A stretch of DNA of 43,878 bases from PNOJ01 sp016706845 (lineage in GTDB: Bacteria > Krumholzibacteriota > Krumholzibacteriia > LZORAL124-64-63), in NCBI GenBank assembly GCA_016706845.1, contig JADJIV010000031.1, forward strand, positions 1 to 43,878, in the 5' to 3' direction. Every line of letters begins with the position of its first letter. Positions within the stretch are counted from its first letter, which is position 1. The notes below the pieces were generated by a model. The model saw only the letters and a program-made list of their open reading frames with translations, was not told the DNA's origin and ran no database searches. Below are positions 1 to 11,093 of the stretch, piece after piece. The translations under genes were made by a program, and so were the position numbers.

Positions 1-659
1 AACTCCTCGACGTGGTGCCGCACGACCTTCCCCTCGGACATGTAGATGACGTCCTCGGCGATGTTGGTGGCGTGGTCGGCGATGCGCTCGAGCTGACGCG
101 AGATGGAGAGCTGCTGGAGGTAGAAGTCGGTGTGCCGCGGGTGCTCGCGGATCCCCGCCTGCACCTGCCCGTACATCGCGCGGTTGACGGCGTCGACCTC
201 GTCGTCCATGGCGCACACGTTGCGCGCGCGCAACGGGTCGGCGTTGACCAGGGCGTCGAGCGCGGTGTGCAGCATCTCCTGGGTGCGGGTCGCCATGCCC
301 ACGAAGTCGAAGGTTGTCGGCGCCTCCTCGCGGTTCGCCAGGTGGATGGCGCGCTCCGCGATGTTCACGGCGAGGTCGCCGATGCGCTCGAGGTCGTTGG
401 TGATCTTCAGGACCGTCACCAGGAAGCGCAGGTCGCCGGCCACCGGCTGGTGGAGGGCCAGGATCTTCAGGCACTCCTCCTCGACCCGCACCTCGCGCTC
501 GTCGATGGCGCGGTCGCCGGCCAGCACGGCGCGGGCCAGGGCCGGGTCGTGCTCCTGCACGGCGCGCACGGCCAGCCACACGGCCTCCTCGACTGTGGCG
601 CTGAGGGCCAGCGTCTGCTCCTTCAGCTGCTCGATCGCGCGCGTGAGATGAACCGACAT
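1..659 (-). CDS. phoU: PhoU, phosphate transport regulator (3' end cut by window edge)
   Basis: The minus-strand reading begins MSVHLTRAIEQLKEQ and runs to the window edge, so the C-terminus is missing. It shows the two-fold PhoU helical repeat: DLERIGDLAVNIAERA in the first half and QLERIADHATNIAEDV in the second, each with the E/D-rich metal-binding helix of the family. About 219 residues are visible, close to the usual length, so little is lost. It is the last gene of the pst operon, 16 bases after pstB. PhoU proteins restrain the PhoR/PhoB-type phosphate response and limit Pst uptake when phosphate is plentiful; this role is taken from the family. Confidence 0.95.
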   Translation of the reverse strand, partial: MSVHLTRAIEQLKEQTLALSATVEEAVWLAVRAVQEHDPALARAVLAGDRAIDEREVRVEEECLKILALHQPVAGDLRFLVTVLKITNDLERIGDLAVNIAERAIHLANREEAPTTFDFVGMATRTQEMLHTALDALVNADPLRARNVCAMDDEVDAVNRAMYGQVQAGIREHPRHTDFYLQQLSISRQLERIADHATNIAEDVIYMSEGKVVRHHVEE

Positions 660-675
660 GCCCTCCCCTTCCCTG

Positions 676-1524
676 TCATCCGAAGCGGCCCGTGATGTAG
701 TCCTCGGTCTGGCGGTGCACGGGCTTCGTGAAGATCTGCCGCGTGGCGCCGAACTCGACGATGCGCCCCTCGAAGAAGAACACCGTGTAGTCCGAGATGC
801 GCGCCGCCTGCTGCATGTTGTGCGTCACGATGACGATCGTGAACTCGCGCTTCAGCTCCTCGATCAGGTCCTCGATCTTGGCCGTGGCGACCGGGTCGAT
901 GGCCGAGGTGGGCTCGTCCATCAGCAGCACTTCGGGCCGCACCGCGATCGCGCGCGCGATGCAGAGCCGCTGCTGCTGGCCGCCCGAGAGGGCCGTGCCG
1001 GGCCGGTCGAGCGCGTCCTTGACCTCGTCCCAGAGCGCGGCGCTGCGCAGGGCCTTCTCGACGGCTTCGGCGAGTTCGCCCTTCGACAGACGGTAGTGCA
1101 GTTTCAGGCCGTACGCCACGTTTTCGTAGACGCTCATGGGGAACGGCGTCGGCTTCTGGAAGATCATGCCGACCCGGCGCCGCAGTTCGATGAGGTCGGT
1201 CGTCGGCGACAGCAGGTTCACGCCGTCGAGCAGGACCTCCCCCGAGGCGCGCTGGTCGCGGTAGAGCTGGTAGATGCGGTTGTAGACCCGCAGGTGCGTC
1301 GACTTGCCGCAGCCCGAGGGGCCGATGACCGCGGTCACGCGGCGCTCCGCGATGTCGAGGTCGTTGCCGAAGAGCGCCTGCTGCTTGCCGTAGAAGAAGT
1401 CCAGGCCGCGGACCGAGATCTTGGGCGGCGCGCCGGTGTCCGCGTCGTCGGGGCGGTCCGCGATGCGGGGCCGCGGCACGGCGGGCGGCGGCGTCAGCGG
1501 GGATTCCGGGCTCGTGGCGTTCAT
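676..1524 (-). CDS. pstB: PstB, phosphate ABC transporter ATP-binding protein
   Basis: ATPase of the high-affinity phosphate importer PstSCAB. The 282-residue product has a proline-rich N-terminal extension of about 33 residues, a Walker A loop GPSGCGKST at 68-76, the ABC signature LSGGQQQRLCIARA, Walker B VLLMDEPTSAID and the H-loop in IVTHNMQQAARISD. The ISDYTVFFFEGRIVEFG segment near the C-terminus is typical of PstB. Residues after Walker A read THLRVYNR rather than the common TLLRxxNR, a small deviation. Its ATG overlaps the pstA stop (ATGA, 1521-1524), indicating translational coupling. It should act on the cytoplasmic face of the PstA/PstC channel. Confidence 0.97.
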   Translation of the reverse strand: MNATSPESPLTPPPAVPRPRIADRPDDADTGAPPKISVRGLDFFYGKQQALFGNDLDIAERRVTAVIGPSGCGKSTHLRVYNRIYQLYRDQRASGEVLLDGVNLLSPTTDLIELRRRVGMIFQKPTPFPMSVYENVAYGLKLHYRLSKGELAEAVEKALRSAALWDEVKDALDRPGTALSGGQQQRLCIARAIAVRPEVLLMDEPTSAIDPVATAKIEDLIEELKREFTIVIVTHNMQQAARISDYTVFFFEGRIVEFGATRQIFTKPVHRQTEDYITGRFG

Positions 1525-2363
1525 CGCGTTCTCTCCCTGGCGAAGGTGCGCGCCAGCAGCGAGGTGGTCAGCACGGCGGCCATGATCAGCAGCGACGCGC
1601 CCCAGGCCTTGGCCTGCCAGTCGGCGTACGGCGACATGGCGTACTGGAAGACGGTGACCGTCAGGTTGGCGACGGGCTCGGACATCGAGCGGGGCCAGAA
1701 CGGGCTGTTCAGGGCCGTGAACAGCAGCGGCGCCGTCTCGCCGCTGACGCGGGCCACGGCCAGCAGCACGCCGGTGATCAGGCCGCCGCGGGCCGCCTTG
1801 AAGGCGATCAGGGTGGAGCGCCAGCGCGGCGCGCCCACCGCCAGGGCGCCCTCCCGCAGGGCGTGCGGCACCAGCGCCAGCATGTCCTCGGTGGTGCGGG
1901 CGACCACCGGCAGCATGATCAGCGCCAGGGCGGCGGCCCCGGCGTGGCCGGAGAAGCCGCGGAAGGGGACCACCAGCACGGTCCAGACGAACAGGCCCAC
2001 CAGGATCGACGGCAGCCCCATCAGCACGTTGACGCAGAAGCGCACCGCCGCCCCCAGCCGCGTGTCGCGCCCGAACTCCGACAGGTAGACGCCGGCAAGC
2101 ATCCCCAGGGGCACGCCGATCAGGGTCGCCGCGAACGTGAGCGCCAGGGTGCCCAGGATGGCGTTGGCCAGGCCGCCGCCCGCCACGCCGGGCGGGCCGG
2201 GCAGGGCGGTGAAGAAGGCGGGATCCAGGGCGGGCAGGCCGCGGCGGGCCACCTCGAAGAGGATCATCACGAGCGCCGTGATGCCGAGCAGCGCCGCGAG
2301 GCTCGCGGCCGCGCGCACGGCCAGGTCGGCGAGTTTCCGGCCCCGGACGGGACGGCGTCTCAT
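1521..2363 (-). CDS. pstA: PstA, phosphate ABC transporter permease
   Basis: Inner-membrane permease of the Pst phosphate importer, 280 residues beginning MRRRPVRGRKLAD. About six hydrophobic segments are visible, starting with AASLAALLGITALVMILFEV. The binding-protein-dependent permease loop lies in the second half (EGALAVGAPRWRSTLIAFKAA), and VARVSGETAPLLFTALNS is characteristic of PstA. The start ATG overlaps the pstC stop by one base (TGATG, 2361-2365), and its own stop overlaps the pstB start. A longer open frame continues upstream of this start, but it is only a shadow of pstC and carries no permease features. Confidence 0.96.
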   Translation of the reverse strand: MRRRPVRGRKLADLAVRAAASLAALLGITALVMILFEVARRGLPALDPAFFTALPGPPGVAGGGLANAILGTLALTFAATLIGVPLGMLAGVYLSEFGRDTRLGAAVRFCVNVLMGLPSILVGLFVWTVLVVPFRGFSGHAGAAALALIMLPVVARTTEDMLALVPHALREGALAVGAPRWRSTLIAFKAARGGLITGVLLAVARVSGETAPLLFTALNSPFWPRSMSEPVANLTVTVFQYAMSPYADWQAKAWGASLLIMAAVLTTSLLARTFARERTR

Positions 2364-3324
2364 CAGAGCCCCCTGCCCGCGCTGCGCTCCAGCCGCCGGA
2401 TCCAGGCGTGGGTGAGCCCCTGGATGGCGAAGGTCATCAGGAAGAGCACCAGACCCAGTTCGACCAGCGCCGACAGGTACAGGGGGTCGGCCGCCTCGGC
2501 GAACTCGTTGGCCAGGGCCGAGGCGATGGAGTTTCCGGCGTCGAAGAGCGACGTGCCCACGCGGTGGTTGTTGCCGATCACGAAGGTCACGGCCATCGTC
2601 TCGCCCACGGCGCGCCCCAGGCCCAGCAGGCAGGCGCCGGCCATGCCCCGGGCGCCGTAGCGCACGGTGACCTTGCGGGCCACCTCCCAGACGGTGCTGC
2701 CCATGCCGTAACCGGCCTCCTTCACCACCGGCGGGACCATCCGCAGGACGTCGCGCATCACCGAGGTGATGAACGGCAGGATCATCAGGGCCAGGATGAT
2801 GCCCGCGGTGAGCAGTCCGATGCCCATGGGCGGCCCCTTGAACAGGGGCAGGAATCCCAGGTGTTCCGACAGGAAGGGCTGGACGTGGTCGGACATGAAC
2901 GGCACGAACACGAACAGGCCCCACATGCCGTAGATGATGCTCGGCACGGCGGCCAGCAGCTCGATGGCCGCGCCCACCGGCTTCGACACCGCGGGCGGCG
3001 CCAGCTCGACCAGGAACAGCGCGATGACCAGCGACAGCGGCACGGCCAGCGCCATCGCGATCGCCGTGGTGATCAGCGTGCCGGCGATCGAGGAGAGCGC
3101 GCCGAAATCCCCGGTCACCGGGTTCCAGGCCGTGCTCCACAGGAAGGACGGGCCGAACTTCGCCAGCGAGAGGGTCGAGCCGCTCACCAGCTCCACGAGG
3201 ATCGCCCCGGCCAGCGCCAGGAACAGGACGGCCGCCGCCGCCGTCAGGCCGCGGAAGAGGGGGTCCCCCAGGCCGCGGGCGGCGGCGGTCCGGTTCCGGC
3301 CGCGTGCGCGTGTCGGTTCGTCAT
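2363..3324 (-). CDS. pstC: PstC, phosphate ABC transporter permease (start region probably frame-broken)
   Basis: Permease partner of PstA. The body contains WNPVTGDFGALSSIAGT, an early membrane helix (ITTAIAMALAVPLSLVIALFL), the EAGYGMGSTVWEVARKV coupling loop and the GRAVGETMAVTFVIGNN motif of PstC. The open frame offers only a GTG at 3196, which would delete the first membrane helix. Directly upstream and in the same frame lies GDPLFRGLTAAAAVLFLALAG, which looks like that helix. A good ATG (3322-3324, MTNRHA) with a GGGAG ribosome site lies one frame away. A single missing base between about 3211 and 3324 would join them. The 3324 boundary is therefore inferred; the rest is secure. Confidence 0.88.
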
Positions 3325-3346
3325 CGGGAACGCTCCCGCGAACGGA

Positions 3347-4375
3347 TCACTTCCAGACCGCGGCGCCGCCGGACTTCACGCCCGTCTTCCAGACGCCCTC
3401 GACCAGAGCGACCACGTCGTCGGGCAGGGGCACGTAGTCCAGGGCGCTGGCGGCGGCGTCGCCTTCGGCGAAGCACCAGGCGAAGAAGTCGAGCAGCGAC
3501 TTCGCGCGGGCGGCGTCGCGCTGCTCGCGGTGGATCAGCACGAACGAGGCGCCCGTGATCGGCCAGCTGGCGTCGCCGGGCTGGTCGGTGAGCACCAGGT
3601 AGAGGCCGGGCGCCGCGCTCCAGTCGGCGCCGGCGGCGGCGGCCTGGAAGGACTCCTGGGTGGGCGCCACGTACTGCCCGGCGCGGTTCTGCAGCAGGAT
3701 GTGGGTCAGCTTGTTCTGCAGCGCGTAGGCGTACTCGACGTAGCCGACGGCGCCCTTGATGCGCTGGACGTAGGCGGCGACGCCCTCGTTGCCCTTGCCG
3801 CCCACGCCGGCGGGCCAGGCGACTTCCTTGCCGCAGCCGACCTTGCCGTGCCAGGCGGGCGAGACCTTGTCGAGGTAGTTCGTGAAGATCCAGGTCGTGC
3901 CCGAGCCGTCGGCGCGGTGGACCACGGTGATGTCGCGCGCGGGCAGGGCCAGGCCGGGATTCAGGGCGGCGATGGCGGGATCGTTCCACTTCTTCACGCC
4001 GCCGAGGTAGATGTCGGCCAGCACCGCCGCCGACAGCTTCAGCGCGCCGGGCGCGATGCCCTCGAGGTTCACCACCGGCACCACGCCGCCGACGATCATC
4101 GGGAACTGCACCAGGCCGGCCGCGTCGAGCTCCGCCTTGGTCAGGGGCGCGTCCGAGGCCCCGAAATCGACGGTCTGCGCCTTGATCTGCGCGATGCCGC
4201 CGCCCGAGCCGATGGACTGGTAGTTCAGGCCCACGCCGGTCAGCTTCTTGTAGGAATCGGCCCACTGGGCGTAGAGCGGGTAGGGGAACGTGGCGCCGGC
4301 GCCCGTCAGGTCGGCGGCGGCGGCCAGACCCGCGAACGTCAGGACCGCCATCAGAACGGCGATGAACTTCTTCAA
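3347..4375 (-). CDS. pstS: PstS, periplasmic phosphate-binding protein
   Basis: 342-residue precursor with a signal peptide (MKKFIAVLMAVLTFAGLAAAA) followed at once by the mature start DLTGAGATFPYPLYAQW, the usual PstS opening. Phosphate-pocket motifs are present: GSGGGIAQIKAQTVDFGASDAPL near the N-terminus and VVHRADGSGTTWIFTNYL in the middle. The protein should capture inorganic phosphate in the periplasm and pass it to PstC/PstA. It is the first gene of the minus-strand pstS-C-A-B-phoU operon, 22 bases from the proposed pstC start. I could not find a convincing Pho box in the 135 bases upstream. Confidence 0.97.
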   Translation of the reverse strand: MKKFIAVLMAVLTFAGLAAAADLTGAGATFPYPLYAQWADSYKKLTGVGLNYQSIGSGGGIAQIKAQTVDFGASDAPLTKAELDAAGLVQFPMIVGGVVPVVNLEGIAPGALKLSAAVLADIYLGGVKKWNDPAIAALNPGLALPARDITVVHRADGSGTTWIFTNYLDKVSPAWHGKVGCGKEVAWPAGVGGKGNEGVAAYVQRIKGAVGYVEYAYALQNKLTHILLQNRAGQYVAPTQESFQAAAAGADWSAAPGLYLVLTDQPGDASWPITGASFVLIHREQRDAARAKSLLDFFAWCFAEGDAAASALDYVPLPDDVVALVEGVWKTGVKSGGAAVWK

Positions 4376-4415
4376 CGTCGGCCTCCCTCGAGGTTGCGTC
4401 CCCGGCGGCGGTGCC

Positions 4416-4429
4416 GGGACTGCAGTCCC
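4416..4429. repeat. 14-bp perfect palindrome upstream of pstS
   Basis: GGGACTGCAGTCCC is a perfect inverted repeat about 40 bases before the pstS start codon. It could be an operator for the pst operon or a short hairpin in its leader. There is no direct evidence of function and only one copy was noticed. Confidence 0.3.
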
Positions 4430-4510
4430 ACAGGATAAGCTCCCGGGCGTGAAGACGCGGATTTCGCATTTTCCGTGAATCGCCCCAAAGTTCGATGAAA
4501 CGCGGGCAGG

Positions 4511-6904
<2,394 letters not shown>

Positions 6905-7010
6905 GTCCCGCCTCCCTTCCCCGGTCGCCGCCCCCGCGGTCGTCGACATCGTACAGGCAGCCGCCGCCCAGGTCCAGCCCAACGGTGCCCCGGACCGCCG
7001 CGCGCCGCCT

Positions 7011-7955
7011 TCAGTAGCGGGGGGAAGCTCCCGTCGCGCCGTCCACCACGTCGCCGGGACGCGGCGGGTGGCGCGCCTGACGCAAGACGGCCCAGACCGG
7101 GAAATGGTCGGAGGGCCAGCGATCACCCTGCCGGAAGCGCGCGATGCCGGCGTCGGCGGCCGGGAGCGCGGCCCCGGCCAGGATCCAGTCGATGCGGCCC
7201 CGGCTGGGCGCACCGGTGAAGCCGTGGAAGGTGCCGTCGGGTTGCCCGCGCTCGGCGGCCGACGCGACCTGCCAGGCGTCGCGCAGGGCGACGCCGTCGC
7301 GCCACCCCTCCTGCGCCAGGATCCGGTAGGGCGGGCTGCCGGGGTCGGCGGGCGCGTTGAAGTCCCCCATCAGCAGCGCGGCGCGGCCGCCGGCGATCTC
7401 CCCCATGCGGCGCCGCAGCAGCAGGGCGCCCTGCTCGCGGGCCTGAGCGCCCGCGTTATCGAGGTGGGTGTTGAACACGTAGAGGGTGTCGGGGTCGCAG
7501 AGGCGGTCGTAGAGCTTCACCCAGGTCACGAGGCGCGGGCAGGCGGCGTCCCAGCCCTTGCTGCCCGGCGTCTGCGGCGTCTCGCTCAGCCAGAAGTTGC
7601 CCTGGTCCAGCAGGCGGTAGCGGTCGCGGCGCGTGAAGATCAGGCACATCTCGCCGGCCCGCCGGCCGTCGTCGCGGCCCACGCCGGTGATCCGGTACTC
7701 CGAGAAGGCGCGCTCCAGCTCCAGGCCCTGGTCCCAGAGGCACTCCTGGACGCCGAAGATCGCCGGCTGGCGCTCGCGGATCGCCAGCCGCACGAGGTAG
7801 CGCCGGTGCTCCCAGGAGTCCGGGCCGTCGTCCGCCGTGCCGTAGCGGATGTTGAAGGACATCACGGTCGTGGGCACGGCGTCGCCCGCGGGCGGCGCGG
7901 CGGCGGCCGCCGCGAGCGCCAGGACGAGCAGGGGCAGCAGGCGCGCGATCCTCAT
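7011..7955 (-). CDS. Secreted endonuclease/exonuclease/phosphatase-family hydrolase
   Basis: 314-residue protein with a signal peptide (MRIARLLPLLVLALAAAAAAPPAGDA) and the full DNase I-like metallohydrolase motif set: MSFNIRYGT, FGVQECLWDQ (metal Glu), NTHLDN, LLMGDFNAP, IDWILAG and the terminal SDHFPVW. This fold cleaves phosphodiester or phosphomonoester bonds with Mg2+. The extracytoplasmic subfamily often acts on sugar or lipid phosphates or extracellular DNA, and the substrate cannot be told here. A strong ribosome site (GGGAGG, five-base spacer) supports the ATG at 7955. It follows the RND permease stop by 20 bases and may be cotranscribed with the efflux genes. A second EEP protein occurs at 23851-24699. 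Confidence 0.88.
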   Translation of the reverse strand: MRIARLLPLLVLALAAAAAAPPAGDAVPTTVMSFNIRYGTADDGPDSWEHRRYLVRLAIRERQPAIFGVQECLWDQGLELERAFSEYRITGVGRDDGRRAGEMCLIFTRRDRYRLLDQGNFWLSETPQTPGSKGWDAACPRLVTWVKLYDRLCDPDTLYVFNTHLDNAGAQAREQGALLLRRRMGEIAGGRAALLMGDFNAPADPGSPPYRILAQEGWRDGVALRDAWQVASAAERGQPDGTFHGFTGAPSRGRIDWILAGAALPAADAGIARFRQGDRWPSDHFPVWAVLRQARHPPRPGDVVDGATGASPRY

Positions 7956-7975
7956 GTCAACCTCCCGGGCGGATC

Positions 7976-10900
7976 TCAGGCCGCCGGGGGCATTGTCGCA
8001 TCCGCGGGCGCCGGCCCGCAACGCCGATCGCGGCGCAGGCCGCCGAGGTCCGCGAGCACGGCGCGGAAGGCCGCCGCGTAGCGCTGGGCCAGCAGGTAGT
8101 AGGTGGGCAGCACGATCAGGGTCAGCAGCGTCGAGGAGGTCAGCCCGCCGATGATGGCGCGCGCCATCGGGTAGTACTGGGCGTCGCCGACGTGCGCGCC
8201 CCCGGCCAGGGACAGCGGCAGCAGGCCCAGCACGGTCGTGCCCGCGGTCATCAGGATGGGGCGCAGGCGGTCGGAGCAGGCCGCCATGAGCGCGTCCTGG
8301 AGCGGCTGGCCGCCGCGGCGGTGGTTGTTGACGTGGTCCACCAGCACGATGCCGTTGTTCACCACCACGCCGATCAGGATCACCATGCCGATCATCGCCA
8401 TCAGGTTGAACGGCGTGCCGGTCAGCATGAAGAGCCAGAAGACGCCCAGCGAGGCGAACGGCACGCAGCACATCACCACCAGCGGCTGCAGCAGCGACTC
8501 GAACAGGCTGGCCATGACGAAGAAGACGCAGATCAGCGCCAGCAGCATGTTCAGGCCCATCTCGGAGTTCTGCTGGCGGGCGCGCCGGATCTCGGAACCG
8601 AAGTCCCAGCCGTAGCCGATCGGCATCTCCAGGTTGTCCAGGAGCTTGCGCATGCGCTCGAGGCCTGCTTCCAGGTTCTTGCCGTCGTAGGTGCCGCGGA
8701 TCGTCACGCCCGACTTCTGGTTGTCGCGGAAGATGCGCCGCGGGCTCTCGTCGATCCGGAAATCGGCCACCTGCCCGAGGGGCACGGGCCGGCCCTCGTG
8801 GGCGCCCACGGTGAGGATCTCGAGGTTCTCGATGCTCTCGCGGTCGTCCGGGTCGAGCACCACCATCATGTCGATCTCCTTGTCGCCGGTGTTCAGGCGC
8901 GGCAGCAGGACCCCGCGGTAGGTCAGCCCCATGACCTGCGCGACGTCGCGCGCGGAAACCCCGTAGCGGGCGGCGGCCTCGCCGTCCACGTCGACCAGGA
9001 TCTCCTGGCTGCCGGACTCGGCGTCGCTGCGCAGGTCGCCGACGCCGTCGAGCGTCGAGAGCAGGCGCTTCGCCTCGTGCGCCAGCTCCTGGAGCGTCTC
9101 GGTCTCCTGGCCGTAGAGGGTGACGGCGAAGGTCTTGGCGCCGGTGCCCTGGCCCTCCTCGTCGCCGTAGCGGTAGGTCACGCCGGCCTGGACGGGCAGG
9201 TGCTCCTTGAGGTCCTCGCGCGTGCGGCGGAAGAAGCGGTCGGAGACGACGCCGTCGGCGAAGAAGAGCGAGATCCCGGCCTGGTCGGCCGTGAAGTAGG
9301 AATAGATGTCGCGCAGCCCGAGGTCCTCCCGGCGCGTCTCGAGGTACCGCTCGGCGGCGGCCACGGCGTCGCTGGCGCGGTCCTTGTCCACCGCGTCGCT
9401 GAACTCCATCCCGACGTAGAGGCTCTCGCGGCGCACGCCCTCGTCGCCGAAGGCCTCGGGCTTGAAGCTGGTGACCGCCATCAGGCCCGCCGTCAGCGCC
9501 AGGGTGGCCGGCACGATGACCAGGCCCGTCAGCAGGGGGTGCCGCAGCGCGGTCCAGCCCAGCAGGCGCAGGTAGCGCGCCCGCAGCCGCACCAGCCAGC
9601 CGGCGTCCGGGGCGGTCGGCCGGTCGCGCCCGGTGCGCACCGAGAAGGCGGGGATCACCGTCAGGCTGACCAGCAGCGACAGCGCCAGGGTCACGCCGAT
9701 CGTGCGGCCGACCTCGCCCAGCCAGACCGCCATCTCGTCGGCCCGGCTGACGATCACCGGCGCGAAGACGATGATCGTGGTCAGCGTCGAGGCGGTGATG
9801 GCGCGCGCCACCTCGCGCGTGCCCCGCATCGCGGCGGCCACCGGCGTCGCGCCGGCGTGCTGGCGGCGGTGGATCGACTCGAGCACCACGACCGCGTTGT
9901 CCACCAGCATGCCGACCCCGAGCATCAGCCCCATCATCGACAGCACGTTCAGCGAGCCGCCGCTGAGGTACATGAACACGGCCGTCCCCAGCAGCGACAG
10001 CGGGATCGCCAGCGAGACCAGCAGCGTCATGCTCCAGCGCCGCAGGAACAGGTAGAGGATGGCGACCGCCAGCAGCGAGCCCGCGAAGCCGGCCTGCAGG
10101 AGGCTGTCGAGGCCGTCGGTGATCTGGTCGGCCTGGTTGAAGAAGGGCACGCTGCTGATCCCCTGCAGCGTGGGGTCCTGGTTGATCCGGGCCAGCTCGC
10201 GGTCGACCGCCTCGCACACCTCGACGGTGTTGTACCCCGAGGCCTTCTGGATCCAGAAGGCGATGGCCGGCTCGCCGTTCAGCCGCCTGCCGTAGCTCAT
10301 CGCCGGCGCGCCGTAGACGACGTCCGCCACGTCCTGCAGGCGCAGCCCGCGCTCGTCGATCGGCAGCTCGCGCAGGCCCTCCACGCCGCGGATGCCGCTG
10401 ACGGTGCGCACGTCGTAGCGCATCCCCTGCTCGGTGACCGTGCCGACGGTCAGCTCCACGTTGGCCGACTCCAGCTCCCGGAACAGCCGCGTGACGTCCA
10501 CGCCGTGCTCGAGCACGCGGTCGAAGTCGAGGTACACCGAGACCTGGGTGGGCAGGATCCCGTCGATGTTCACGCGCCCCACGCCGGGGATGCGCTGCAG
10601 CGGCCCGATGATCTTCTGGTCCAGCAGGTCCCAGCTCTCGGACAGGTCGCGCCCCTTGGCGGAGATGCGCCCCTCGATGATCGGGATGTCGCTGGTGTTG
10701 AAGGTCAAGAGCAGGATCTGGCGGACGTCCGCCGGCAGCTCGCCGCGGATCTGGTCGATCTTCTCCTTCACCTCCAGGCGCAGCAGGTTGACGTCGCGGC
10801 CCCAGTCGAACTGGACGCCCACCCAGGCCTGGTCGGGGTCGGAGTAGCTGTTGATCTCGCGCACGCCGCCGAGCGTGGCGAGGATCTCCTCGATGGGCGC

Positions 10901-11092
10901 CACGATCTCCCGCTCGGTCTCGCCGGGGATCCCGTTCGGGTAGGGCACCATCACGCCGATGAAGGGCATCTCGACGCGGGGCAGGAAGTCGAGCTTCAGG
11001 CGCCAGAGCGAGACGCCGCCCAGGACGACCACGGTGGCCAGGGCCATGGCCAGGGCCACCGGACGGCGCAGCGAGAGGCGGGTCAGCCACAT
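7976..11092 (-). CDS. RND-family efflux permease (second of two)
   Basis: 1038-residue AcrB-type inner-membrane pump. The first membrane helix (RRPVALAMALATVVVLGGVSLW) is followed by the porter domain start DFLPRVEMPFIGVMVPYPNG. Helix 4 reads GMLVDNAVVVLESI, so the proton-relay pair is Asp-Asn instead of Asp-Asp. The equivalent late helix reads GVVVNNGIVLVDHVN, without the Lys of AcrB. This pattern is common in the VDN-type branch of the HAE1 family and does not by itself imply inactivity. The ATG at 11092 lies one base after the stop of the other RND gene (TGAGATG), so the two are coupled and probably form a heteromeric pump. The substrate is unknown. Confidence 0.94.
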   Translation of the reverse strand: MWLTRLSLRRPVALAMALATVVVLGGVSLWRLKLDFLPRVEMPFIGVMVPYPNGIPGETEREIVAPIEEILATLGGVREINSYSDPDQAWVGVQFDWGRDVNLLRLEVKEKIDQIRGELPADVRQILLLTFNTSDIPIIEGRISAKGRDLSESWDLLDQKIIGPLQRIPGVGRVNIDGILPTQVSVYLDFDRVLEHGVDVTRLFRELESANVELTVGTVTEQGMRYDVRTVSGIRGVEGLRELPIDERGLRLQDVADVVYGAPAMSYGRRLNGEPAIAFWIQKASGYNTVEVCEAVDRELARINQDPTLQGISSVPFFNQADQITDGLDSLLQAGFAGSLLAVAILYLFLRRWSMTLLVSLAIPLSLLGTAVFMYLSGGSLNVLSMMGLMLGVGMLVDNAVVVLESIHRRQHAGATPVAAAMRGTREVARAITASTLTTIIVFAPVIVSRADEMAVWLGEVGRTIGVTLALSLLVSLTVIPAFSVRTGRDRPTAPDAGWLVRLRARYLRLLGWTALRHPLLTGLVIVPATLALTAGLMAVTSFKPEAFGDEGVRRESLYVGMEFSDAVDKDRASDAVAAAERYLETRREDLGLRDIYSYFTADQAGISLFFADGVVSDRFFRRTREDLKEHLPVQAGVTYRYGDEEGQGTGAKTFAVTLYGQETETLQELAHEAKRLLSTLDGVGDLRSDAESGSQEILVDVDGEAAARYGVSARDVAQVMGLTYRGVLLPRLNTGDKEIDMMVVLDPDDRESIENLEILTVGAHEGRPVPLGQVADFRIDESPRRIFRDNQKSGVTIRGTYDGKNLEAGLERMRKLLDNLEMPIGYGWDFGSEIRRARQQNSEMGLNMLLALICVFFVMASLFESLLQPLVVMCCVPFASLGVFWLFMLTGTPFNLMAMIGMVILIGVVVNNGIVLVDHVNNHRRGGQPLQDALMAACSDRLRPILMTAGTTVLGLLPLSLAGGAHVGDAQYYPMARAIIGGLTSSTLLTLIVLPTYYLLAQRYAAAFRAVLADLGGLRRDRRCGPAPADATMPPAA

Positions 11093-11093
11093 C

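Noticed and set aside
12..695. Long plus-strand open frames over phoU, and similar long opposite-strand frames across the window
   Set aside because: They are antisense shadows of G+C-rich coding DNA, with Arg/Ala/Gly/His-rich sequence and no domain motifs; the minus strand encodes recognisable proteins.
1521..3140. A 539-residue reading through pstA and upstream
   Set aside because: Only its C-terminal half, from 2363, is PstA; the rest is an out-of-frame reading of pstC.
4440..4505. Possible Pho box upstream of pstS (TTTCAT-like words on the minus strand)
   Set aside because: Only one half resembles the CTGTCAT repeat; the 11-base periodic direct repeat is missing.
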